A stretch of DNA of 13,447 nt from an uncultured Saprospiraceae bacterium (lineage in GTDB: Bacteria > Bacteroidota > Bacteroidia > Chitinophagales > Saprospiraceae). Below, in pieces: positions 6,321 through 13,065 of the stretch (its first letter is position 1; each line of letters starts with the position of its first letter). The translations under genes and the position numbers were made by a program. A model generated the notes under the pieces. It was not told where the DNA came from and searched no databases. It worked only from the letters and a program-made list of their open reading frames with translations. The DNA is taken from assembly GCA_937127195.1 (NCBI GenBank), contig CAKZLT010000097.1:1-13447 (forward strand), written 5' to 3'.

Positions 6321-7232
6321 CTAGATTTTTCGCTCTAGCAAGTCTTGCAAAGCTGACACAATCTCCTTATGCTCAAAAGAAAACCTTGTTGCTTCTATCT
6401 TTTTAGAAGAAATATTGCTACCTGATAATACAACCGCAGCCATTTCTCCGAGTACCAATTTCATTACGAAAGCAGGCGCAGGCAATACTACTTCATTCAT
6501 GTTTTTGGCTGATGCAATCGCTTTTGCTAGTAGTTTATTAGATACAGGATGAGGTGCTACGCCATTGTAAATTCCTGTCATTTCTTCATTTTCGATGGCA
6601 TGAATGAAAATATTACAAATGTCATCCAAATGAATCCAAGAGTAAATTTGATGACCATCGCCAAAATAAGTCCCAAATCCAGCTTTGTAAGTTGGGAGCA
6701 TTTTTTGGAGTGCGCCACCTTGAGTAGAAAGTACAATTCCTACTCGAATTCGCGGTAATCGAACATTTAAAGTTGCTAATTCATCATAAGCTGCTTCCCA
6801 TTCTCTAACACTTTCTGACAAGAAATCATCTCCAGAAGAAGCATTTTCATCAACTAACTGGCTTCCAGCATTTCCATAATAACCAGTTGCAGTTGCGCCA
6901 ATAATGGCTTTCGGGTGGTGATTTAGTGCTTCTAACTCTTTTTTAATCAAGCGAATTCCATTGACTCGGCTATCAATGATTAGTTTTTTTCGGGCGGCAG
7001 TCCAGCGTCTATCAGCAATTCCAGCACCAGCAAGCGTAATAATATAATCGGCTTGCGTCAACGCTTCTGTCTCAATTTCTCCTTTTTGAATGTCCCATTG
7101 ATACGCAGGAAAAGTAGCATCAAGGTTTCGACGACGACTCAAATGAGTGACTCGATAACCTTTTGTTTTCAATAATTGACTTAATCGGCTTCCAAGAAGT
7201 CCCGTTCCACCTGTTATTAATACTGTTTTCAT
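6321..7232 (-). CDS. TIGR01777-family SDR epimerase-like protein (YfcH/SDR39U1 type)
   Basis: 303 residues from the ATG at 7232; a TTG at 7250 would add six residues with no benefit. It opens with MKTVLITGGTGLLGSRL, the glycine-rich NAD(P)-binding loop of extended short-chain dehydrogenases. Further family landmarks are LAGAGIADRRW (67-77), SRVNGIRLI (88-96), ATATGYYG (113-120, with the catalytic-type Tyr), RIRVGIVLS (161-169), YSWIHLDD (197-204) and YNGVAPHPVSN (222-232). The family is widespread in bacteria and is named after nucleotide-sugar epimerases, but its substrate is unknown. The protein has full family length and is cytoplasmic. It is flanked by gene-free spacers, so probably monocistronic. 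A 10-bp hairpin (7278-7307) lies 45 nt before the start. Confidence 0.92.
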   Translation of the reverse strand: MKTVLITGGTGLLGSRLSQLLKTKGYRVTHLSRRRNLDATFPAYQWDIQKGEIETEALTQADYIITLAGAGIADRRWTAARKKLIIDSRVNGIRLIKKELEALNHHPKAIIGATATGYYGNAGSQLVDENASSGDDFLSESVREWEAAYDELATLNVRLPRIRVGIVLSTQGGALQKMLPTYKAGFGTYFGDGHQIYSWIHLDDICNIFIHAIENEEMTGIYNGVAPHPVSNKLLAKAIASAKNMNEVVLPAPAFVMKLVLGEMAAVVLSGSNISSKKIEATRFSFEHKEIVSALQDLLERKI

Positions 7233-7277
7233 AATTGCCCTTTTTTTCAACTGAACAGTTTAAAATATTTTTAGTTT

Positions 7278-7307
7278 AGGGAGTAGGTTATTTTTTGCCT
7301 ACTCCCT
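7278..7307. promoter_or_regulatory. 10-bp hairpin upstream of the SDR gene
   Basis: agggagtagg (7278-7287) pairs perfectly with cctactccct (7298-7307) around a 10-nt loop. It lies between the Kbp-type gene's terminator and the SDR start. No T-run follows on the minus strand, so a 5' leader hairpin or protein-binding site is more likely than a terminator. Confidence 0.35.
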
Positions 7308-7315
7308 TAACGGAG

Positions 7316-7362
7316 CAGAAAAACAGAAAAGCCTTGCTATCAATTGATAACAAGGCTTTTCT
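7316..7362 (-). terminator. Terminator of the LysM/Kbp-like gene
   Basis: agaaaagccttg (7325-7336) pairs with caaggcttttct (7351-7362). Inside, after one C-A mismatch, tatcaattgata is itself palindromic, so the stem is very long. On the minus strand it is followed by gtttttctg. It lies 25 nt beyond the stop codon. Confidence 0.7.
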
Positions 7363-7386
7363 ATTCTAAAAAACAAATGCAAATAC

Positions 7387-7893
7387 TTATGCTTCCGCTT
7401 CATCCAAAGGTGGAATACGTAACATTTGACCTGGATAAATTTTGTCAGGGTGTTCTAACATTGGCTTGTTTGCCTCAAAAATAACAGGATATTTACTTCC
7501 GTTACCGTAGTGGTCAGAAGAAATTTTCCAAAGAGTATCACCTTTTTCAACTGTATAAAATACGGTTTGAGGTACTTCCTCAACACTTCTTGGAGTTGGC
7601 ACTTCTTCCTCTGCTGCTGCAACCTCCATTTGGTCATCTACAGTAGCAATTCCATCTACATTACCAGCAATAAGGACAACTTTCTCCTTCTCCGCTTTAC
7701 TGTCAGCGATACCTGATAGTTCAACAGCGTCATCACTTACTACTATTCTTTGATATTCAATTGTAATACCATGATTAGTGATTGCTTTTTCAATTGCAGT
7801 TGCTTTCTCTGCGTTTTCTTCTTCTTTTGTTTTTTTGTCCTTACGACCAAAAAGTTTAGCACCTGCGTTCTTTACAAATGAGAATAAGCCCAT
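7387..7893 (-). CDS. kbp: BON and LysM domain protein, Kbp/YgaU type
   Basis: 168 residues from the ATG at 7893. I prefer this start to the longer frame because MGLFSFVKNAGAKLFG matches the N-terminus of E. coli Kbp (YgaU; MGLFNFVKDAGEKL). A charged linker (17-30) leads to a BON domain (about 31-92, ending NVDGIATVDDQMEV), then an acidic, proline-containing linker (93-110) and a LysM domain (112-161: YTVEKGDTLWKIS, the YPVIFEANKPML region, then HPDKIYPGQMLRIP). E. coli Kbp is a cytoplasmic potassium-binding protein with the same architecture and no signal peptide; this one also lacks a signal peptide. Potassium binding here is inferred from that likeness. The unit is monocistronic, with its own terminator and a likely -7 element upstream. 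Confidence 0.9.
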   Translation of the reverse strand: MGLFSFVKNAGAKLFGRKDKKTKEEENAEKATAIEKAITNHGITIEYQRIVVSDDAVELSGIADSKAEKEKVVLIAGNVDGIATVDDQMEVAAAEEEVPTPRSVEEVPQTVFYTVEKGDTLWKISSDHYGNGSKYPVIFEANKPMLEHPDKIYPGQMLRIPPLDEAEA

Positions 7894-7963
7894 TATTATT
7901 GATAGTTTTTTAATTTGAAAAAAATTATGTTCAGTATTTTGATTGTTGATAATCAATTACTCT

Positions 7964-7971
7964 CAAATATA
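7964..7971 (-). promoter_or_regulatory. TATATTTG -7 element upstream of the Kbp-like gene
   Basis: This is an exact match to TAnnTTTG on the minus strand, about 70 nt before the ATG. No TTTG or TTG is found at the expected -33 distance, so it is only half a promoter by sequence. Confidence 0.3.
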
Positions 7972-8029
7972 ATGTTCTCTAATTTGAAATCATAATATTT
8001 GCCATACAATATCAAGACGGAGGTATTAT

Positions 8030-9055
8030 TTATAGGTCACTTTGATTATTATTTTCTTTCATTTCTTCTTTTACCGTTGCTATCAATTTGGTTGAGACTT
8101 CAAGTTTTTCTATGATTTGAGTGTCATTCCACTCTTTAACTAAAAGCTCTTTGATTGCTTCTTTTTGTTCCATTTGTTTTTGAACAAAAAGCACAAAATC
8201 CTCACTTTCATCCATTAGAAATACTACTTTTTCTATACTAAGACCTTTTGAAAGTAATTTTTCAATCATTTCAATTTTCAATTCCTCTTTTCCTTCCTCT
8301 TTTGCCTCTTTGACAGCTTCTCTTTGAACCAATTCTAATATGCCCATAGGTGGATTATTTTGAGATAACTCCTCAATAGAATTATCAAATTTACGATAAA
8401 GTGACTTGTCTTTAAATAGAATATAATGCTTTATAAAGTTAGTCATTTTTCGGATAACTTGCTTGCTGTATCCTTTTCCTAACATATTTTTAAATAAAGA
8501 TAGTTTCAATGAAAGTAAATCTTCATCCGTTTTGATGCTTTTATTTTTAATACTTAGTCTTACCGTTTTCATAACAACCGAAAAAGGGTTGTCTATTGTA
8601 TCAAAATGACTAACAGGATAATCTAGCACTTTATAAGTATCAAAATCGTAACGCATTGTTGTGCGCCATGTTTTTTGTTCATAAAAAGTTGGACGATAAT
8701 TCACTTTATCATCAGTCAAAATAGCAATAGCCGAGATAGGTTTATTAAACTTGTCAAAACTTCTATAATTATAGATAAACATTCTCAATGGAAAATTCAC
8801 ATCTTCATAACCTTGTACTTCGATATGCACCAAAATCCATTTTTCTTCACCATTCAGTAAATATACTTTTACTAGTAAATCTGCTCTTCGATGTTGACTA
8901 TCTGCTTCGGGTTGTAACGTTTGTAACTCTTTATCTAAGAATTCAAACGGCTTAGCAAAGTCAACATCTTCCACAAATTCGGAATAAAAAAAATGCAAAA
9001 AATCCTCAAAAAAATCTTCTATTATACTTTTCCAGAGTAAGTCTTTTTTTATCAT
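8030..9055 (-). CDS. Rpn-family PD-(D/E)XK nuclease (putative transposase-like)
   Basis: 341 residues from the ATG at 9055; the longer frame starts at TTG (9100). The N-terminal half carries the nuclease core: SQHRRADLLVKVYL with D59, then WILVHIEVQGYED with E79 and Q81, the D...ExQ variant of the PD-(D/E)XK motif typical of Rpn/YhgA-like proteins. FPLRMFIYNYR (88-98) and PISAIAILTDD (106-116) continue the family pattern. Residues about 240-341 are charged and helical (ELVQREAVKEAKEEGKEELK and similar), as usual for the variable C-terminal part. E. coli RpnA-type proteins promote RecA-independent recombination and cleave DNA; these genes are often present in many copies. It lies 50 nt downstream of dusB on the same strand with no terminator between, so co-transcription is possible. 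It has no transposon ends. Confidence 0.85.
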   Translation of the reverse strand: MIKKDLLWKSIIEDFFEDFLHFFYSEFVEDVDFAKPFEFLDKELQTLQPEADSQHRRADLLVKVYLLNGEEKWILVHIEVQGYEDVNFPLRMFIYNYRSFDKFNKPISAIAILTDDKVNYRPTFYEQKTWRTTMRYDFDTYKVLDYPVSHFDTIDNPFSVVMKTVRLSIKNKSIKTDEDLLSLKLSLFKNMLGKGYSKQVIRKMTNFIKHYILFKDKSLYRKFDNSIEELSQNNPPMGILELVQREAVKEAKEEGKEELKIEMIEKLLSKGLSIEKVVFLMDESEDFVLFVQKQMEQKEAIKELLVKEWNDTQIIEKLEVSTKLIATVKEEMKENNNQSDL

Positions 9056-9105
9056 AATGCAATTATTAATGGGGAAATCAACGAATAAAAGGCTTCTCAA
9101 AAAAA

Positions 9106-10101
9106 CTATCTCACAATCGCTAAACCACTATAAGTCTCTTCTATTTCATCCAAAATACTATAAATCTCTTCAGGAATCATCGTATCAACTAGGCGACTTC
9201 TAAAATATTTAACGTTTTTGAAGCCTTTGAAATAATTAGTATAATGGCGGCGCATTTCTAAAACGGCTAATTTTTCGTTTTTCCAATCTAGCGAACGACG
9301 CAAATGCTCGCGTGCTGCATTCACTCTTTCCTCAACGGTTGGAGGTGGTAGTATTTCTCCTGTTGCGAAATAATGTTTGATTTCTCTAAAAATCCAAGGA
9401 TTACCAATCGTCGCACGACCAATCATAATGCCATCAACTCCGTATCGGTCTCGGTATTCTGCTGCTTTTTGAGGACTATTAATATCACCATTTCCAAAAA
9501 TAGGAATATGAATTCGTGGATTTTCTTTGATTTTTCCCATCAAAGTCCAATCCGCTTCTCCTTTATACATTTGCTTACGTGTGCGTCCATGAATAGACAA
9601 TGCCTGAATACCAACATCTTGTAATCGCTCAGCGACTTCCTCAATCTTGATAGTTTTATCATCCCAACCTAAGCGAGTTTTCACTGTAACAGGAAGTTTG
9701 GTAGAATCTACGATTGCTTTCGTCAGTTCGACCATTCGGTCAATATCTTGCAAAATACCTGCTCCAGCCATTTTACAAACAACTTTTTTGACAGGACAAC
9801 CAAAGTTAATATCTAAAACTTCTGGCTTGGCATCTTCTACAATTTCCGCAGCTCGTCGCATCGAGTCAATTTCCGCACCAAATATCTGAACTCCAACAGG
9901 GCGTTCATCTGGATAAATATCTAATTTTTGAACGCTTTTTGTTGCATCTCGAATCAATCCTTCAACCGAAATAAACTCCGTGTACATCATATCTGCGCCC
10001 TGTTCCTTGCATAATGCACGAAACGGTGGGTCACTGACATCTTCCATCGGTGCCAGTAATAATGGAAAATCTCCTAATTCTACATTTCCTATCTTTACCA
10101 T
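9106..10101 (-). CDS. dusB: tRNA-dihydrouridine synthase (DusB type)
   Basis: 331 residues, normal for the family. This flavoenzyme reduces a uridine in the tRNA D-loop using FMN and NADPH. Motifs in order: LLAPMEDVSDPPFR (15-28, FMN-binding start of the TIM barrel), DINFGCPVKKV with the catalytic acid C102, LPVTVKTRLGW with K141, LSIHGRTR with H171, IFGNGDI (201-207) and IMIGRATIGNPWIF (225-238), the phosphate-binding loop. The C-terminal helical domain (about 255-331) carries RRHYTNYFKGF. The DusB subgroup is preferred from overall length and the VEGLIRD region. The gene has a promoter candidate just upstream and is divergent from the CPBP gene. Confidence 0.95.
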   Translation of the reverse strand: MVKIGNVELGDFPLLLAPMEDVSDPPFRALCKEQGADMMYTEFISVEGLIRDATKSVQKLDIYPDERPVGVQIFGAEIDSMRRAAEIVEDAKPEVLDINFGCPVKKVVCKMAGAGILQDIDRMVELTKAIVDSTKLPVTVKTRLGWDDKTIKIEEVAERLQDVGIQALSIHGRTRKQMYKGEADWTLMGKIKENPRIHIPIFGNGDINSPQKAAEYRDRYGVDGIMIGRATIGNPWIFREIKHYFATGEILPPPTVEERVNAAREHLRRSLDWKNEKLAVLEMRRHYTNYFKGFKNVKYFRSRLVDTMIPEEIYSILDEIEETYSGLAIVR

Positions 10102-10126
10102 TTTTTCCTTCTTATTATATAGCGTT

Positions 10127-10159
10127 CAAAAGTATTGAACTGGATTGAGTTCTAATCAA
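10127..10159 (-). promoter_or_regulatory. Promoter candidate for dusB (TTG-N22-TACTTTTG)
   Basis: On the minus strand TACTTTTG (10127-10134) is an exact TAnnTTTG match, and TTG (10157-10159) lies 22 nt upstream of it, at the long end of the accepted spacing. Transcription would start near 10121, about 20 nt before the ATG. Confidence 0.4.
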
Positions 10160-10161
10160 TA

Positions 10162-10198
10162 AACAACCATCTAAAAAACAGGTTGTTCGATTTTTTTT
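10162..10198 (+). terminator. Orphan terminator-like hairpin between divergent dusB and CPBP genes
   Basis: aacaacc (10162-10168) pairs with ggttgtt (10181-10187); after cga come eight T (10191-10198). The form is that of a plus-strand intrinsic terminator, yet no plus-strand gene ends here. It lies 77 nt upstream of the CPBP start. It could end a short leader or antisense transcript. Confidence 0.4.
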
Positions 10199-10212
10199 AA
10201 AAAAAATTATTT

Positions 10213-10245
10213 GTCTGAAAAATATTCTTTTCTAGTCTGAAAAAT
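10213..10245. repeat. Two 11-bp direct repeats (GTCTGAAAAAT) spaced 22 bp
   Basis: gtctgaaaaat occurs at 10213-10223 and 10235-10245, start to start 22 bp, two helical turns. Both lie within 62 nt of the CPBP start, where a promoter must be. A third exact copy, inverted, is at 13084-13094. This is consistent with binding of a regulator on one face of the DNA, but no regulator is known. Confidence 0.4.
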
Positions 10246-10274
10246 TTTATTGTAAATTTACCAAAATAAAACTA

Positions 10275-11195
10275 ATGACCTTTATTAATAATAAAAGTAA
10301 TACTTCTAATAGAATAGAACTATTTTTTTTCCTAACTATTTGGCTAATCATTGCAATGGCAGCAGGATTAATCCTTTCTGCTTTTACAAAAATGCTTGAT
10401 ATTTCTGATGTACAAGCATTTTTAGGTCAAATATCTGAGACTTCTCCGATAGAAGATAGATATACTGTAAAGGGTATTTTATCTTTCAATCAGATTTTTA
10501 CTTTTATTATTCCCAGCTTTGTTTTTGTATTTTTAATACACAAAAAACGCGCCTTTAGTTTCCTTCAACTCAATCGTTTGCCTCCTTATCAGCTATTTTT
10601 AATAGGTACTTTGTTGGTGATTTTAGCATTTCCAATTGCTCAATTATTACTCAAACTGAACCAAATGGTCATCTTGCCAGATTTAGCTGCGGATGCCGAA
10701 AATCAAGTCAATAATATGACTGCGGCTCTTTTGGTGATGGAAACGCCTTGGGAATTTCTGACAACTTTGGGGCTGATTGCCGTATTACCTGCACTAGGGG
10801 AAGAATTGATATTTCGAGGAATTGTACAGAATTATTTGGTAAAAGAAATTAATCCTCATGTTGCCATTTGGGTGAGTGCCGCAATATTTAGTGCCTTGCA
10901 TTTACAATTCGCTGGATTTTTACCAAGACTGTTTTTGGGTGGATTATTAGGTTATTTATTTTATTGGTCAGGAAGTTTGTGGTTAGCTATATTTGCGCAT
11001 TTTATTAATAATGGCGTGCAAGTGATGGCGGTTTATTTTTATAAAAAACAAGGAAATGTGATTGATACAGAAGCCGCCGTTGGATTGCCGTGGTTTGCGT
11101 ATTTAGTTAGCATTTTACTTTTTATAAGCATTGTTTATTGGTTTTTAAAAAATACTCTAAAAACAGAACAATTAAATACTTACAATAGAAATTAG
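10275..11195 (+). CDS. CPBP-family intramembrane glutamic endopeptidase (CAAX protease/Abi)
   Basis: 306 residues, polytopic: hydrophobic segments at about 15-37, 72-88, 106-126, 160-175, 195-213, 218-244 and 270-291. The family motifs are intact: motif 1 LGEELIFRGIVQ (E176, E177, R181), motif 2 FSALHL (H209) and motif 3 FAHFINNGVQV (H242, N245/N246). These residues form the glutamate-histidine active site of the Rce1-like CPBP proteases in the cytoplasmic membrane. Bacterial members serve in bacteriocin self-immunity, prenyl-protein-like processing or unknown roles; nothing here shows which. It lies 61 nt before cdsA on the same strand and probably shares a transcript with it. Confidence 0.92.
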   Translation: MTFINNKSNTSNRIELFFFLTIWLIIAMAAGLILSAFTKMLDISDVQAFLGQISETSPIEDRYTVKGILSFNQIFTFIIPSFVFVFLIHKKRAFSFLQLNRLPPYQLFLIGTLLVILAFPIAQLLLKLNQMVILPDLAADAENQVNNMTAALLVMETPWEFLTTLGLIAVLPALGEELIFRGIVQNYLVKEINPHVAIWVSAAIFSALHLQFAGFLPRLFLGGLLGYLFYWSGSLWLAIFAHFINNGVQVMAVYFYKKQGNVIDTEAAVGLPWFAYLVSILLFISIVYWFLKNTLKTEQLNTYNRN

Positions 11196-11240
11196 TTCTT
11201 TTGATGATTTTTAGCAAGAATCAAAAATTGCACAAGAACT
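11194..11240. promoter_or_regulatory. Imperfect stem-loop between the CPBP gene and cdsA
   Basis: agttctt (11194-11200) and aagaact (11234-11240) are complementary, and inside them ttttgat (11199-11205) matches atcaaaa (11220-11226), leaving a 7-nt bulge on the right. It starts at the CPBP stop codon and ends 16 nt before the cdsA ATG. There is no T-run. It might be a processing or leader structure. Confidence 0.25.
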
Positions 11241-11256
11241 TAGAAATTAACAATTT

Positions 11257-12084
11257 ATGTCAGAATTTGGATTAAGAATAGCTACAGGAGTAGGTTTAGT
11301 TGTAGTTGTTTTGGTTGGTACTTTAATGAATACAATAGCTTTTGCATTCGTATTTGGAGGAATAGGATTATTTTGTTTAATAGAATATTTTGGTTTAGTT
11401 TTTAGTCATAATGAAGCGAATACAATCAATTTAGTTAGACGAATTTTAGGTATTGTTCTAGCTAGTTTACCATTTTTAATAGTATTTTTTTTATTAAAAA
11501 ATGAAGAAACAACCACAAGTCCTGCAATATTTGGAAGCATTATCATTGGCGTTTTTTTTATGATGCTTTTTGAAATGTTCGCTAATTCTCAAAAGCCAAT
11601 CAAAAACATGGGCTTCACTAGTTTAGGTATTTTTTACATTGGAATTCCTTTTGGAATGCTTTTATTATTGCAAGATATGCAAAGCCCTAAACTCATTTTA
11701 GGAATGATTTTATTAGTCTTTATGAATGATTCATTAGCTTATTTGACAGGGCGTTCATTCGGAAAAACGCCTTTGTTTCCTCGTATTTCACCTAAAAAAA
11801 CGTGGGAAGGTGCGATTGGAGGCGTTATTTTTACTTTATTATTGGCTGTTGTCTATACTTTCGTTCCATTATTTAACTTCCTCAGCCTCAAAGACTGGTT
11901 AGCTGTCGCTGTTATTGTAGCTATATTTGGACCATTAGGGGATTTGGTTGAATCAATGTTCAAAAGAAATTTAAAAATAAAAGATTCAGGTTCTTTATTA
12001 CCTGGGCATGGTGGTTTTTTGGATAGATTTGACGCGCTTATTTTCACTATTCCTTTCGTTACCATGTATTTTTGGTTGACTTAA
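11257..12084 (+). CDS. cdsA: Phosphatidate cytidylyltransferase CdsA
   Basis: 275 residues with about eight hydrophobic segments (for example 8-48, 63-80, 90-107, 120-139, 146-162, 186-208, 214-230, 258-274). The Cds signature occupies 233-257: SMFKRNLKIKDSG, then LLPGHGGFLDRFD, with K237/R238 region, K242-D243 and the H251-G-G...D256-R257 cluster that binds Mg2+ and substrate. The upstream ISPKKTWEGAIGG (178-190) is also conserved. The enzyme makes CDP-diacylglycerol from CTP and phosphatidic acid in the inner membrane, the branch point for phosphatidylethanolamine and anionic phospholipids. It lies between a CPBP protease and a methyltransferase-like gene on one strand; a long inverted repeat separates it from the latter. 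Confidence 0.96.
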   Translation: MSEFGLRIATGVGLVVVVLVGTLMNTIAFAFVFGGIGLFCLIEYFGLVFSHNEANTINLVRRILGIVLASLPFLIVFFLLKNEETTTSPAIFGSIIIGVFFMMLFEMFANSQKPIKNMGFTSLGIFYIGIPFGMLLLLQDMQSPKLILGMILLVFMNDSLAYLTGRSFGKTPLFPRISPKKTWEGAIGGVIFTLLLAVVYTFVPLFNFLSLKDWLAVAVIVAIFGPLGDLVESMFKRNLKIKDSGSLLPGHGGFLDRFDALIFTIPFVTMYFWLT

Positions 12085-12087
12085 TTA

Positions 12088-12174
12088 TTTTGAACCACAA
12101 AGAAAGAAACAAAGAAAACAAAGTATTAAACGCATTTTCTTCCTTTGTTCTCTTTGTTTCTTTGTGGTTCAAAA
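12088..12174. repeat. Long inverted repeat built of ACAAAGAAA units, after cdsA
   Basis: Left arm 12088-12123 and right arm 12143-12174 are complementary over about 32 positions, apart from an extra gaaa on the left and one mismatch, with a 19-nt loop. The arms begin ttttgaaccacaaagaaa and end with its complement. Similar 'ccacaaag...' hairpins are common dispersed intergenic repeats in Bacteroidota (recollection, not searched). It begins 4 nt after the cdsA stop. The transcript would fold into a strong hairpin, but no T-run follows, so it may weaken rather than end read-through into the next gene. Confidence 0.65.
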
Positions 12175-12197
12175 AAACAAAAATAAAAAATAAATAT

Positions 12198-12971
12198 ATG
12201 GCACGATTACATCTTTTTGAATTAATGGATCAGAGTTGGTTTCCTGACTTTTTGCGGGATTACATGACTGATTATTTGGAGTTTGTTACCGACAAATTTG
12301 ATATGTATCAAAATATCCAACCTGTTTTGGAACGCGGGTTAGCAGCTACAGATACGCGTGCAATCATTGATACAGGTTCAGGAGGTGGTGGCGGAATGGT
12401 CAAGATCAGTCAGCGTTTTCAAGCCTCTGGAAATCCTGTTGACATTACTTTAACCGATTTTTATCCAAATGAAAAAGGCTTTGAAAAAGTCAGTGCATTA
12501 GATAATTATATTAGTTACAGTAAGGAAAATGTCGATGCAAAAGATATTCCGAAACACTTCAAAGGGCTACGAACGATGTTTTTGGCATTTCATCATTTCA
12601 GACCAAAAGATGGTGCTCAAATTCTGAAAAATGCTGTAGATAGTGGTGAACCTATTGCTATTTTTGAAATTTATCAACTGACTTTCAAAGATATTATTAG
12701 CCCTATTTTTGCACCAATATTCGTTGTCTTACTAACGCCTTTGATACGTCCATTTCGATTGGGACGCATTATTTTCACTTATTTAATACCAATTATTCCG
12801 CTTGTTACAATGTTTGACGGCTTAGTTTCTGTATTAAGAAGCTACTCTCCTAAGGAGTTGAAAACCCTAATCGCAGAAGCTGATCCAAATGATACTTTTG
12901 ATTGGGAAATCAATGGTATTCCGACTGGCGGAATTACAGTACATTATCTTTTGGGGACACCGAAAAAGTAA
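12198..12971 (+). CDS. SAM methyltransferase-like protein with two membrane-associated helices
   Basis: 257 residues from the ATG at 12198. The open frame extends 42 codons upstream (ATG 12072), but that part overlaps cdsA and translates the inverted repeat, so it is not used. A helical N-terminus (1-52) precedes a Rossmann-like core: AIIDTGSGGGGGMVKI (55-70, motif I), DITLTDFYPN (82-91, acidic end of strand 2) and MFLAFHHFRPKDG (127-139). After IAIFEIYQL come two strongly hydrophobic segments (about 165-184 and 190-207), then FDGLVSVLRSYSPKEL (206-221) and a soluble tail. The fold suggests a class I methyltransferase acting at the membrane, perhaps on a lipid, given cdsA upstream. The substrate is unknown and activity is unproven. 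Motif I has five consecutive glycines. Confidence 0.75.
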   Translation: MARLHLFELMDQSWFPDFLRDYMTDYLEFVTDKFDMYQNIQPVLERGLAATDTRAIIDTGSGGGGGMVKISQRFQASGNPVDITLTDFYPNEKGFEKVSALDNYISYSKENVDAKDIPKHFKGLRTMFLAFHHFRPKDGAQILKNAVDSGEPIAIFEIYQLTFKDIISPIFAPIFVVLLTPLIRPFRLGRIIFTYLIPIIPLVTMFDGLVSVLRSYSPKELKTLIAEADPNDTFDWEINGIPTGGITVHYLLGTPKK

Positions 12972-12997
12972 ATTTGTAGAAAAGATATTTTGAGCCT

Positions 12998-13065
12998 GCC
13001 CTTTGAACTAAGAGAAACGAGACCCTTTTGTAACGTTTTTCCTCTTAGAGCAAAGGGCGTTTTTT
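12998..13065 (+). terminator. Strong terminator after the methyltransferase-like gene
   Basis: gccctttgaactaagag (12998-13014) pairs with ctcttagagcaaagggc (13042-13058) at 15 of 17 positions around a 27-nt loop, followed by gtttttt (13059-13065). It closes the CPBP-cdsA-methyltransferase unit. Confidence 0.75.

Noticed and set aside
7233..7250. Upstream TTG start for the SDR gene
   Set aside because: It adds six basic residues before the canonical MKTVLITGGTG opening of the fold.
7894..7956. N-terminal extension of the Kbp-like protein
   Set aside because: The family begins at MGLFSFVK, and the extension is Asn-rich translation of leader DNA next to the promoter element.
9056..9100. TTG-started extension of the Rpn nuclease
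   Set aside because: The ATG at 9055 opens the expected helical N-terminus, and the extension has no family likeness.
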